The notes under the pieces were generated by a model that ran no database searches, was not told the origin of the DNA, and saw nothing but the letters and a program-made list of their open reading frames with translations. Positions 25,091 to 33,240 of a stretch of DNA of 64,000 nucleotides are shown here, one piece after another. The translations under genes were made by a program, and so were the position numbers. Source of the DNA: Rubrivivax sp. (GTDB lineage: Bacteria > Pseudomonadota > Gammaproteobacteria > Burkholderiales > Burkholderiaceae_C); the NCBI GenBank assembly GCA_022842595.1, contig JALHPF010000019.1, positions 46,255 to 110,254 of the forward strand, written 5' to 3'. Every line of letters starts with the position of its first letter. Positions within the stretch are counted from its first letter, which is position 1.

Positions 25091-26542
25091 ATGAACTGGC
25101 ACATGATTTTTACGCGCGGCCTCGCTTCGCTCACCGTGGCCCTGGCTGCATGCGGGGGCGGCGGCGGTGACGCTGCCGATGCAGGCGCGGTCGGCAGCGG
25201 CAGCGGTGGAGCGGGTGGCAGTACCGGCAGCGGGGGGAGCACGGGAACCGGGGCGGGAACTGGCACGACAGCCGCCACCGGCCTGGCCTACGGCGGTATC
25301 GAGGGCTTCGGCAGTGTCTGGGTGAATGGCGTGCGCTACGACACCAGCAACGCCAGCTTCCGTCGCGACGGGAGCACCATCGCGCAGTCCGACCTGCGCG
25401 TGGGCATGGTGGCGCGGGTACAGGGCAGCAGCACGTCGAGCGCGGCCAGCCTTGTCAGCGTGGACAGCGCCGTCAAGGGACGGGTCGAACAGGTGCAGGG
25501 CGGCAACTTCGTGGTGATGGGCCAGACCGTGCAGACGGACGCGGGTACGGTGTTCGACAGCGGGGCTCGGCCGGCGGCCGGCGACTACATCGAGGCCCAC
25601 GGGCTGCCGCGCGCAGCGGGTGTGATCGAGGCGACGTACATCGAACGCAAGTCCACGCTGGCCTCGCCCCCGTTCGTCGTGACGGGCTTTGTCAGCGGAC
25701 AGAACACTGCGGCTTCGACGCTTGTCGTCGGTTCCTTGACGGTGGCGTATGCGGGCGCCGAAGTCGGCGACATGCCGACGGGCAGCTGGGTCGGCAAGCT
25801 GGTGGAGATCAAGGGCAGCGCCTGCGCCGGCTCGCCGGTCTGCGGCAGCTTGACGGCCAGCCGCATCGAGCCCGCCGGGCCCCGCATTTCAAGCAGTCCG
25901 AAGGCCGAAGTCGAAGGCTTCGTCAGTGCGTTGGCGGCCGACGGCTTCCTGCTGGGTGCTCAGCGCGTTGTCGTCAGCGCCGGCACCCGGTACCGCAACG
26001 GCTTGGCCGGCGACCTGATCGTCGGTACCAAGTTGGAAGCCGAAGGTGCGATCAGCAACGGTGTGCTCACGGCCAGTGAAATCTCGTTCAAGGCAGGGGC
26101 TCGCCTGGAGGCCGATGTTCTGCAGGTCAGCGCTGACCGCATCACCCTGGCCGGTCTTCCTGGCATCACGGTTCAGGTCACCTCGCAGACCCGCCTCGAT
26201 GGCCTTGGCTCGCTGGGCGAACTGCGGGCCGGGGACCATGTGCGCCTGCGCGGGCGGCCCGTGGGGTCAGCCCTTGTCGTTGCCACTGAACTCGATCGGC
26301 GTTCGACCGACGCGGATGTCGAACTGCGTGGCAGTGTGTCGAGCGCCGCGAACCCCGTGCTGATCATCCTGGGTGTGTCGGTCGACACAGCCAACCTGTC
26401 CGACAGCGCATTCCGCAATGGCAATGTCGTCATCGGCCGTACGGCGTTCTTTGCCGCGCTGACCAACGGCCGCGCCGCGAAGATCAGCGGTACGCGCGGT
26501 TCAGGCGGGGTGGCCTGGCGTGAGCTCGAGTTGGAAGACTGA
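25091..26542 (+). CDS. DUF5666 repeat lipoprotein
   Basis: The 483-residue protein has a lipoprotein signal (LASLTVALAAC, Cys near residue 19), a Gly/Ser/Thr-rich linker to about residue 65 and then a series of DUF5666-type beta units of about 65-75 residues. The units are marked by GIEGFGSVWVNGVRYDTSNA, DLRVGMVARVQGSS, VEQVQGGNFVVMGQTV, VEGFVSALAADGFLLGAQRV and VRLRGRPVGSALVVATEL. DUF5666 domains are small secreted beta-barrel-like modules of unknown role. The protein is probably anchored in the outer membrane. The preceding AGGAA and the signal peptide set the start at 25091. Confidence 0.9.
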   Translation: MNWHMIFTRGLASLTVALAACGGGGGDAADAGAVGSGSGGAGGSTGSGGSTGTGAGTGTTAATGLAYGGIEGFGSVWVNGVRYDTSNASFRRDGSTIAQSDLRVGMVARVQGSSTSSAASLVSVDSAVKGRVEQVQGGNFVVMGQTVQTDAGTVFDSGARPAAGDYIEAHGLPRAAGVIEATYIERKSTLASPPFVVTGFVSGQNTAASTLVVGSLTVAYAGAEVGDMPTGSWVGKLVEIKGSACAGSPVCGSLTASRIEPAGPRISSSPKAEVEGFVSALAADGFLLGAQRVVVSAGTRYRNGLAGDLIVGTKLEAEGAISNGVLTASEISFKAGARLEADVLQVSADRITLAGLPGITVQVTSQTRLDGLGSLGELRAGDHVRLRGRPVGSALVVATELDRRSTDADVELRGSVSSAANPVLIILGVSVDTANLSDSAFRNGNVVIGRTAFFAALTNGRAAKISGTRGSGGVAWRELELED

Positions 26543-26799
26543 GCCAGGCCAATCCAGCTTGGTGGGTCGCGCAACCGCTGCCGGATGCCAGGGTAGTCTG
26601 CAGCCGATTGCCGGCGGTCAGATGCGGCACGCGACCGAATCATCCAGCTTCCCGGCTGCGCCAGGTTCGAGACGGGTCAGCTTTCATGGCAGTGCGGTGC
26701 GTTCATTGCACACGTCAGCAACTTCAGTCCGGCCAACTGCTTTCCAGCTGACGGATCTTCTTCAAGCAGTCATTGGCCTATCGGCCTGAGCAGAGGTCT

Positions 26800-27345
26800 T
26801 CACTGGCAGCCGCTGCCTGCGGGCGGATCGGCCGCGCCATAGCGCTGCTGCTGCATGGCTTGCGTGGCCGGGTTCACGGTGAAGAGATGGCCAAAGCTCG
26901 TCTCGCAGAGCACCTGTGGCTGGGCGGACGACAAGCCCGCGACGATGGCCGCCACGGTGTTGCTGTGGCCCACGACCAGCACCACGCCGCTCATCTGGCG
27001 CACGGCAGCAACCACCTCGGCCACATGCGCTGTGGTGTCGCCGCCGCGCGTGGGCACGGTGCGAGGCTCGATGCCGAAGCGTTGCGCCGCCGGCTCGGCA
27101 GTCTCGCGCGCGCGCCGCCACGCGGTGGTGACGATGCCGGCCAGGCCGGTGCCGGCCAGGTGTTCGGCCAGTTGCCGCGCGCGTTGCTGCCCGGCCGCGG
27201 ACAGCGCCGGATCACTGGCAGGTTCGCCGGATCGCTCGGCATGACGCACCACGATGACCGTGTCCGGTTCGGCGTGGGCCGGAGGCACGCTGGCAGCCAT
27301 GGCCACGGCTGTGATCGCCAGCGTGCAGGACATCGATCGCATCAT
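26800..27345 (-). CDS. exported histidine phosphatase family protein
   Basis: The 181-residue protein has a signal peptide (TLAITAVAMAASVPPAHA) and a short histidine-phosphatase (branch 1, SixA/PGAM-like) domain: VIVVRHAERSGEPASDPALS carries the catalytic RHA motif, VTTAWRRARETAEPAA follows, and LVVGHSNTVAAIVAGLSS carries the second His. Periplasmic phosphatase activity on an unknown phosphomonoester is likely. GGAGG lies 3-6 bases upstream of tandem ATGs (27345 and 27342). It is paralogous to the degraded gene at 23954-24498, sharing the end motif YGAADPP..GCQ. Confidence 0.92.
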   Translation of the reverse strand: MMRSMSCTLAITAVAMAASVPPAHAEPDTVIVVRHAERSGEPASDPALSAAGQQRARQLAEHLAGTGLAGIVTTAWRRARETAEPAAQRFGIEPRTVPTRGGDTTAHVAEVVAAVRQMSGVVLVVGHSNTVAAIVAGLSSAQPQVLCETSFGHLFTVNPATQAMQQQRYGAADPPAGSGCQ

Positions 27346-27365
27346 GGGCCTCCGGGTTGACGACG

Positions 27366-28313
27366 TCAGAAGCGCAGCACCATGTCGCCCGGTGCAGGCT
27401 CGCAGCCCTCGCCCAGCGGCTGCCAGCCCCGGCGCAGCACCATGTGCCGCGTATCGTGACAGAACTCCAGCCGCTCGGCCTGCGGTTCACGGGTACGGAC
27501 GAAGGCCTCGACCGAAGCCGGCATGCTGACGCGGTACTGCGCCTGTGCCAGGTCAGCGGCCGGGTGGTCGCTTTCGTGCAGCCAGGGCAGGGCGCTGGCC
27601 AGCCACATCAGCGGCCGGTTGCCCACCGCCATCACTTGCGGCTGGTAACCGGCCTCACGCAGCCAGTTCTGGGCGGCGGCGCGGGGGGTGGTTTCGGCGG
27701 CGGCAGCAGCGCCCCAGGCCAGGGCCAGCGTCTCGACCAGCCACTGGTTGCAGTTCTGGAATTCCAGCCCCCAGGCATGGGCGTTGGCGCTGTAGGCCGG
27801 GTGCAGGGCCTGCAGCGCCCGTGCCTTGTCCAGCACGTGCGCCTGCAGTGCCGTGGCCGCGGCGGCGGGCAGCAGCACGGCGCTGAAGTAGCCGATGTCG
27901 GGCTTGTCGGCGCCCAGCACGAAGCCGGGAATGCCCTGGTCGAACAGGCGCGGTGTGCCGATCTCGCAGTCGAAGTACAGCTGGCGCACCGACCAGGGCG
28001 CGTTCGGGCTGCTGCGCAGGCTGATGCCGCCATGCGAATAGCGCAGGCCGAAACGCGACAGGTCCAGCCCCGAGCGCGAAACGATCGCCAGCGGCTGGCC
28101 GCTGGCGTCGAGCGTGGCCTTGATGAAGGCGGCGAAGCGCAGCAGGCGGTCCTGCTGCTGCACGCTGACTTGTGGCGGCGGCGCGCAATGCTGCTGCGCC
28201 AGAACGGACGCCGCGGCGGTGGCGGGCGGAACCGCGCAAACCACCAGCGCCAGCAGCGTGCCGGCGACCCGCTTCAGAGCACGACGGGGCGTGAGGCCAG
28301 TTCCTGCAGCCAA
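27366..28313 (-). CDS. DUF2145 family exported protein
   Basis: The 315-residue product has an N-terminal signal segment (VAGTLLALVVCAVPPATAAA) and matches DUF2145 over the rest: LLRFAAFIKATLDASGQPLA, DLSRFGLRYSHGGISLRSSP, WSVRQLYFDCEIGTPRLFDQ, HAWGLEFQNCNQWLVETLAL, FCHDTRHMVLRRGW. The Ser/His/Cys arrangement (SHGGI, NCNQW) resembles NlpC/P60-like papain-fold enzymes, so a cell-wall or amide-processing role is possible but not shown. The start is uncertain because the ATG at 28313 lies 40 bases inside the upstream lipoprotein gene. Both genes are clearly one unit. Confidence 0.85.
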   Translation of the reverse strand: MAAGTGLTPRRALKRVAGTLLALVVCAVPPATAAASVLAQQHCAPPPQVSVQQQDRLLRFAAFIKATLDASGQPLAIVSRSGLDLSRFGLRYSHGGISLRSSPNAPWSVRQLYFDCEIGTPRLFDQGIPGFVLGADKPDIGYFSAVLLPAAAATALQAHVLDKARALQALHPAYSANAHAWGLEFQNCNQWLVETLALAWGAAAAAETTPRAAAQNWLREAGYQPQVMAVGNRPLMWLASALPWLHESDHPAADLAQAQYRVSMPASVEAFVRTREPQAERLEFCHDTRHMVLRRGWQPLGEGCEPAPGDMVLRF

Positions 28314-28777
28314 TGGTCTTCCAGCACCAGGAAGAAGGCCTGCTTCGTGTCGGCACGTGCAAATTCGATGCCGTAGCTTCGCTGGGTGGCGGCCACACGC
28401 TGGTCGCGGCCCAGGCCGGTGCCGTCGAAGGTGGTCTGCGGCAGCGTCAGGAACAGCGTGTCGTGGGCGCCGGGGGCCTGGCCGGCAGGCAGTTCACGTT
28501 GCAGCGTCAGCCGCACATGCGCGACCAGGCCCGGGCGGGTGTCGGCCGGGGCCGCGGCCACGTCGACGATGCGGTACTCGCCCTGGGCCACGTCCTTCGT
28601 GCTCGAGCTGTTGCTGGAAGTGGTCAGCGAACCCGAGATGCCGGCCAACGACACCCCGACACTTTCCGAGACGGCCGACGAGGTGGACGAAGCGGCCTGC
28701 GCTTCACTGCTGAAGACCGGGTTGCAACCGGCAAACGCCAGCGCGAGGCTGGCGAAAGCGAACGATGTCTTGGCCAT
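28274..28777 (-). CDS. lipoprotein paired with the DUF2145 gene
   Basis: The 167-residue protein starts MAKTSFAFASLALAFAGCNP with lipobox AFAGC (Cys at 18). A Ser-rich linker (SSTSSAVSESVGVSLAGISG) is followed by a beta-rich domain: GEYRIVDVAAAPADTRPGLV, RLTLQRELPAGQAPGAHDTL, LFLTLPQTTFDGTGLGRDQ and a C-terminal FFLVLEDHWLQELASRPVVL. I do not recognise the family. Its overlap with the DUF2145 gene suggests the two products act together at the cell envelope. Confidence 0.78.
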   Translation of the reverse strand: MAKTSFAFASLALAFAGCNPVFSSEAQAASSTSSAVSESVGVSLAGISGSLTTSSNSSSTKDVAQGEYRIVDVAAAPADTRPGLVAHVRLTLQRELPAGQAPGAHDTLFLTLPQTTFDGTGLGRDQRVAATQRSYGIEFARADTKQAFFLVLEDHWLQELASRPVVL

Positions 28778-28837
28778 GCGGAATCCGAAAGCGCGGGATG
28801 GTGGGTTGAACGGCTGTGAAGTGTGCCTGCAGCGCCG

Positions 28838-30103
28838 TCAGAAGACGGTGCCGTCGCTGTCGATCTTCCACGGCGGTGCGCCGTCTTCACGCTTCTCGCG
28901 CGCGATCTCCCGGCCGGCAGCCCAGGTGCCGCCTTCCAGCACACAGGCCAGCGGCATTTCCGCCGCGGTCTTGCCCAGCTTGTGGCGCACGCCCGTGGCG
29001 ACGTCATCGAGCAGGGCCACGGTGAGCGCCCGCCATTCGATGATCGGTGCGTCAGACGGCTTCCACACGCGTGCCGCCAGTCGCGGGTCGCGCAGGCGGA
29101 TGACGCCGGCGTCCAGCAGCAGGCCGCCGTTGCGGTATTCGGGCAGGCCCGTGAGCGCGTCCAGCCCGGTCACGTCGATACCGGCCCACTGCAGGGGTTC
29201 CAGCAGCGAATACGTCAGCCACTGGCTGAGCTTGTGGAAAGGCACCCAGCCGCTGGTGGTGCTGTCCTGGCCGTCGGCCACGGCGCCGCCGGCCCACAGG
29301 TGCGGCCAGACGTCACCGGCAGGCAAGCCCTGCACGCGGCTGCCGCTGGTCCAGATGGGCGCCATCGAGGCCAGCAGTTCGCCGAGCACGGCACTCGCCG
29401 TCACCTGCTTGCGCGTGCCCTGGGCCGTGAGCCGGTCGTAGAACAGGCCGGGCCTGGCGATGCCGCCATCGCGCGCGGCTTCGGCCACCAGGGCGTCGCC
29501 CAGCCGCGCCAGCAGCCCGGCGCGGCCTTCCAGGCCGACGATCGGGTTCGACGGGCTGCTCTGGAACACGCCGCGCAGCGTCGACGGCTCCAGGCGTTGC
29601 AGCGCGGCTGCGTCCACCCGCAGCGGGTCGTCGGGCGTGGCCGAGAACACGCCGTCGACGAAAGCGCGGAAGGTGGCCACGCCCAGGCCTTCGCTGCGCT
29701 GGTAGATCGTGGCCTGGCCGCCTTGTTCGCGCGCGGCTTCGGTGTAGCGCCACTGCGGGCCGGCGCCGGCGTCCAGCAGCACGCTGACCACCGTCAGGTC
29801 GAAATGCGCGCGCGCACGTTCGCCCGGGCTGCGGCCTGCCAGCAGCGTGTCGAGTTCGGCCTTGCGGTCGACGCCGCCGCTCTCGAAGTGCCGCCAGCGG
29901 CTGTGGAACGGGATGTTCAGGTCCGGAAAACGCTTCAGCGTGAGTGCCGCCACACGCTCGGCCACGGCGTCGAGCTCGCCGCGCTGCACGCTGAAGTAGG
30001 GGCTGACGCCGTCGTCGACGGACTGCAGGATGGCCTGGCAGCGCAGCCGGATGGTGGCCGGGTCGCGCAGCAGGGCAAGAGGGTGTCGGGAATTGAGGCT
30101 CAT
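28838..30103 (-). CDS. urc4: URC4/urg3-type uracil catabolism protein (DUF1688)
   Basis: The 421-residue protein matches DUF1688 across its length: HFDLTVVSVLLDAGAGPQWR, YQRSEGLGVATFRAFVDGVF, FQSSPSNPIVGLEGRAGLLA, LGELLASMAPIWTSGSRVQG, WVPFHKLSQWLTYSLLEPLQ, LPEYRNGGLLLDAGVI. In the yeast Lachancea kluyveri URC4 and the fungal urg3 are needed for the URC route of uracil degradation; the exact reaction is not settled. It overlaps the URC1-like gene by 4 bases (ATGA), so both are co-translated. It is preceded in the transcript by the GTP cyclohydrolase-like enzyme, the standard partner. Confidence 0.95.
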   Translation of the reverse strand: MSLNSRHPLALLRDPATIRLRCQAILQSVDDGVSPYFSVQRGELDAVAERVAALTLKRFPDLNIPFHSRWRHFESGGVDRKAELDTLLAGRSPGERARAHFDLTVVSVLLDAGAGPQWRYTEAAREQGGQATIYQRSEGLGVATFRAFVDGVFSATPDDPLRVDAAALQRLEPSTLRGVFQSSPSNPIVGLEGRAGLLARLGDALVAEAARDGGIARPGLFYDRLTAQGTRKQVTASAVLGELLASMAPIWTSGSRVQGLPAGDVWPHLWAGGAVADGQDSTTSGWVPFHKLSQWLTYSLLEPLQWAGIDVTGLDALTGLPEYRNGGLLLDAGVIRLRDPRLAARVWKPSDAPIIEWRALTVALLDDVATGVRHKLGKTAAEMPLACVLEGGTWAAGREIAREKREDGAPPWKIDSDGTVF

Positions 30104-31365
30104 TCGAGACCTCGGCCCTTGACGAGCGCGAGGTCGGCGTTGGAGGGAACGGCACCGTCGGTGAAGTAACCGGCGGCGATCTTGGCTTCGATTTCCACGC
30201 GGGCGTCGGCCGGCACCAGCGCGTCGGGGATCTTGACGCGTTCGCCGACTTCGATGCCGCTGCCGGTGATGGCATCGTACTTGTCATTGGACATGCTCAC
30301 CAGGCGGTGGATCTTCTTCACGCCCAGCCAGTGCAGCACGTCGGGCATCAGTTCCTGGAAACGCATGTCCTGGACCCCGGCCACGCATTCGGTGCGCAGG
30401 AAATAATTGTCGGCGCTGTCACCGCCCTGCTGGCGCTTGCGTGCGTTGTAAACCAGGAACTTGGTGACCTCACCCAGCGCGCGGCCTTCCTTGCGGCTGT
30501 AGGCGATCAGGCCCACGCCGCCCTTCTGTGCGCCCTGGATGCATTCTTCGATGGCATGCGTCAAGTATGGGCGGCAGGTGCAGATGTCGCTGCCGAACAC
30601 GTCAGAGCCATTGCATTCGTCGTGGACACGGGCGGTGAGCGTGACGTCGGGGTTGGCGAGGTCTCGGACATCGCCGAAGACGTACAGCGTCTGCCCACCG
30701 ATGGGCGGCAGGAAGACCTCGATGTCGCTGCGCGTCACCAGCTCCGGATACATGCCGCCGGTTTCCTCGAACAGCGCGCGGCGCAGCTCACCTTCGCTGA
30801 CCTTGAAGCGTGCGGCCACGCCGGGCAGCCACCATACCGGTTCGACGGCGATCTTCGTCACCGAGGCGCTGGCGTCTTCGAGCAGCACCGTGCCGTCGAT
30901 GGCCAGGCGCTGGAAGGCGATGGCCTGCTTGATCTCGGGCAGGTGGATGTGCGCCTTGGTGACGGCAATCGTCGGCCGGATGTCGTAGCCCTGGGCCAGG
31001 TAGTCGGCATAGACGCTCTGCACGCTGGCGCCCCAGGGGTCGAGGCTGACGATCTTGGTGGCGTCGCCCCACTGCGGGTAGGGCCCGACCAGATCGGTGG
31101 CGAAGGTGTTGGTCAGGTCGGCGCGGTGCCCGCGCGTGAGGTTGCCCGCGGCCACGGCCAGCGCGCGGTAAACGCCATAGCTGCCGCTGTGGGTGCCGAT
31201 GACGTTGCGCTGGCTGCGGTTGACGGTGGTGCCGACGATGGGGCCGCGCTCCAGCGCATCGGGCGCCCCCCAATGGATGGCGGGCGCGCCATTCGTGCCC
31301 TGGTTGGGGTGCGAGGTCAGCCTGATGTGGCTGCCGCTCTGGCCAGCGCCTGGCGGTTTGTCCAT
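30100..31365 (-). CDS. urc1: URC1/urg1-type GTP cyclohydrolase II homologue
   Basis: The protein (421 residues from the ATG at 31365; a GTG at 31377 is also possible) is a GTP cyclohydrolase II-like enzyme of the URC1 branch. The zinc site is kept as ECNGSDVFGSDICTC, and the catalytic region reads YSRKEGRALGEVTKFLVYN, differing from RibA's RQEGRGIGL. URC1-specific stretches are GTHSGSYGVYRALAVAAGNL, ATDLVGPYPQWGDATKIVSL and FLRTECVAGVQDMRFQELMP. In the URC pathway it is thought to open the pyrimidine ring of a uracil-derived nucleotide. It is downstream of a ParA-like ATPase gene and coupled to URC4. Confidence 0.93.
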   Translation of the reverse strand: MDKPPGAGQSGSHIRLTSHPNQGTNGAPAIHWGAPDALERGPIVGTTVNRSQRNVIGTHSGSYGVYRALAVAAGNLTRGHRADLTNTFATDLVGPYPQWGDATKIVSLDPWGASVQSVYADYLAQGYDIRPTIAVTKAHIHLPEIKQAIAFQRLAIDGTVLLEDASASVTKIAVEPVWWLPGVAARFKVSEGELRRALFEETGGMYPELVTRSDIEVFLPPIGGQTLYVFGDVRDLANPDVTLTARVHDECNGSDVFGSDICTCRPYLTHAIEECIQGAQKGGVGLIAYSRKEGRALGEVTKFLVYNARKRQQGGDSADNYFLRTECVAGVQDMRFQELMPDVLHWLGVKKIHRLVSMSNDKYDAITGSGIEVGERVKIPDALVPADARVEIEAKIAAGYFTDGAVPSNADLALVKGRGLE

Positions 31366-31381
31366 CGGGGTGCTCACGGGC

Positions 31382-32110
31382 TCAGGCCTCGGCCTTGGCC
31401 AGCTCGGCGTAGGCATGGCTCAGCCACATCTTCAGGCGTTGGCGTTCCATCAGGCCCAGGCCTGCGGAATCGATGCCGCCGCCGTTCTTGGCCGCCCAGA
31501 AGCTGCTGTTCTTGGCGTCGATCTTCTGCACCACCACGTCGTGCAGGCGCTTGACGGTGACCACCTTCGCCCCCAGGCCCAGCGCCCGTTCGAGCTGGCC
31601 CGAGGTCTCGAGCTGGCTGAAGTCCTCGCCGCGCAGCTGGTTCTTCACCAGCACGTAGTGCAGGCGCTGGCCGAAGCGGTCGAGCAGGCGCGACAGCAGG
31701 TCGACCGAATCGCGGCCGCTGTCCATCACGTGCCAGTAGTGCAGGGCGATGCCCGACAGGTCGGCCATGTCGAGCACGCCCGATTCGTCCATCCACTTCA
31801 CCAGCGGGTCGTGCGTCTGCGCGGCCAGGTCGACCAGCACGCGGCGGCCGGGGTATTCGATGGCGCTTTCGACGATGCGGTCGAGCGCTTCGTACTTGTC
31901 GACCAGCGCCGGCAGTGCGTAGTCTGAATAAAAGCGCAGCAGCGATCCGTGCGAGCGGTCGGTGTCGTAGCCGACGAAGGGCATCTCGTGGTCGATGAAG
32001 TACTGCGCGAGCAGCCGGGACACCATCGACTTGCCCACGCCGCCCTTTTCACCGCCGATGAGGTGGATCTTCGACGCAGGAGCGGTCTCGAGGGTGGGGA
32101 CTTCGTTCAT
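31382..32110 (-). CDS. ParA/MinD-like P-loop ATPase in the URC operon
   Basis: The 242-residue protein has a deviant Walker A IGGEKGGVGKSMVSRLLAQY, a switch region RVLVDLAAQTHDPLVK and a long C-terminal helical part (YAELAKAEA). It is related to ParA/MinD/NubP-type ATPases but has no partner ParB and no membrane-targeting helix. Its stop is 17 bases from the favoured URC1 start. The start at 32110 (MNEVPTLE) is preceded by AGGACG; an ATG at 32221 would add 37 Pro/Arg-rich residues. Its role in uracil catabolism is unknown; cofactor or metallocentre delivery is one possibility. Confidence 0.8.
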   Translation of the reverse strand: MNEVPTLETAPASKIHLIGGEKGGVGKSMVSRLLAQYFIDHEMPFVGYDTDRSHGSLLRFYSDYALPALVDKYEALDRIVESAIEYPGRRVLVDLAAQTHDPLVKWMDESGVLDMADLSGIALHYWHVMDSGRDSVDLLSRLLDRFGQRLHYVLVKNQLRGEDFSQLETSGQLERALGLGAKVVTVKRLHDVVVQKIDAKNSSFWAAKNGGGIDSAGLGLMERQRLKMWLSHAYAELAKAEA

Positions 32111-32234
32111 GGGCTTGGCGTCCTGTTCTGGGGGTTCGGCCGGGCCGGAGGGGGTTGATTGTGCAGCGCGGCGGAACCAGGCGATGGGGTGGCGCCAGGG
32201 GCTGCGCCGGGGTGTAGGCATGCTCGGGCCAAGC

Positions 32235-33086
32235 TCAGGCAAAGCCGCGCACCGGCAGCGCCGGGCTGCGCTGCAGCCAGTTGCGCGCCGAGTAGGCTGC
32301 GCTGGCGCAGGTGGCGTGCAAGGTGTAGGCCAGGCGTGAACGCGGGCTGCGGTTGGGCGCGCTGTAGTGCGGCAGCAGGCCGCCGAAGACCACGAGCGTG
32401 CCGGCCGGCACCGGCAGCGGCACGGCGTCGCCCGTGCCCGGCCAGGGCGTGCGGTCCAGGGGTTCCATGCGCAGGCGTGGACCTTGCGGCGTGGGCTCGC
32501 ACAGGTAACGCTCGCGCAGCGGGCTGGCCAGGCCGCCGGGCTGCACCCACAGGCAGCCGTTGTCGAGCGTGGCGTCTTCCAGCGCGAACCAGAAGGTCGT
32601 CACCGTCTGCGGCGTGGTCTCGAAAAAGCTGCCGTCCTGATGCCAGCCCACCTCGCCGCCGATGTGTGGCTGCTTGAAGATGAGCTGGCTTTGCCAGACC
32701 TGGGGCTGCTTCAGGCCCAGGTCGGCTGCCAGTGCGGCCAGTTCGGGGCCATGCGAAAAAGGGTCGAAGACCGGGTCGAGCTCGTGCAGCGCGTGGCCGA
32801 TCTTGTTGATGGCGCGCTCTTTCGGCACCACCAGCCGGCCCTGCTCGTCGCAGGCCTCTTCTTCGAAGAAGCAATGCACCGCTTCGGCGCTGGCCAGCAG
32901 CGCGGCGTCGGCGACACGGCTGCGGTCGCGGGTGGAGAAAGTGCCGGTCTCGGCGCCGGGCGTGAAGGCAGCCACGATCTCGGCGGCGCGGCGACAGGCG
33001 GCGGCGGTGGCGGCAGCCGGCTTGAAGCCGGGCAGCACGAGATAGCCGTCGTGGTGCCACTGGGTGGCTTGTTCGGGGGTCAGCAT
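32235..33086 (-). CDS. phytanoyl-CoA dioxygenase (PhyH) family protein
   Basis: The 283-residue protein has the PhyH double-stranded beta-helix: QATQWHHDGYLVLPGF at the start, the iron motif GWHQDGSFF (HxD) and the distal FGGLLPHYSAPNRSPRSRLA with His and the 2-oxoglutarate-binding Arg. It is thus likely a Fe(II)/2-oxoglutarate-dependent hydroxylase. It lies on the same strand upstream of the ParA-like gene (124 bases) and divergent from the TonB receptor (154 bases). Hydroxylation of a nucleobase or nucleoside is a natural guess from the neighbourhood, as xanthine and thymine have known 2-oxoglutarate oxygenases, but the substrate is not shown. Confidence 0.88.
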   Translation of the reverse strand: MLTPEQATQWHHDGYLVLPGFKPAAATAAACRRAAEIVAAFTPGAETGTFSTRDRSRVADAALLASAEAVHCFFEEEACDEQGRLVVPKERAINKIGHALHELDPVFDPFSHGPELAALAADLGLKQPQVWQSQLIFKQPHIGGEVGWHQDGSFFETTPQTVTTFWFALEDATLDNGCLWVQPGGLASPLRERYLCEPTPQGPRLRMEPLDRTPWPGTGDAVPLPVPAGTLVVFGGLLPHYSAPNRSPRSRLAYTLHATCASAAYSARNWLQRSPALPVRGFA

Positions 33087-33240
33087 CGAAAGTGTGGGCT
33101 GTTGCAAATTGGCATCAACTGCGCGCGGGCGGTGTCGCTGCGGTGACTTTGCAGCGCGGCGCGCGCCATCATCTGAGGCAGTTGCCACGGCCCGTGGCAC
33201 GCCCATTGCAACACGTCTGCAAGCCCTTTCGAAAGACGCC

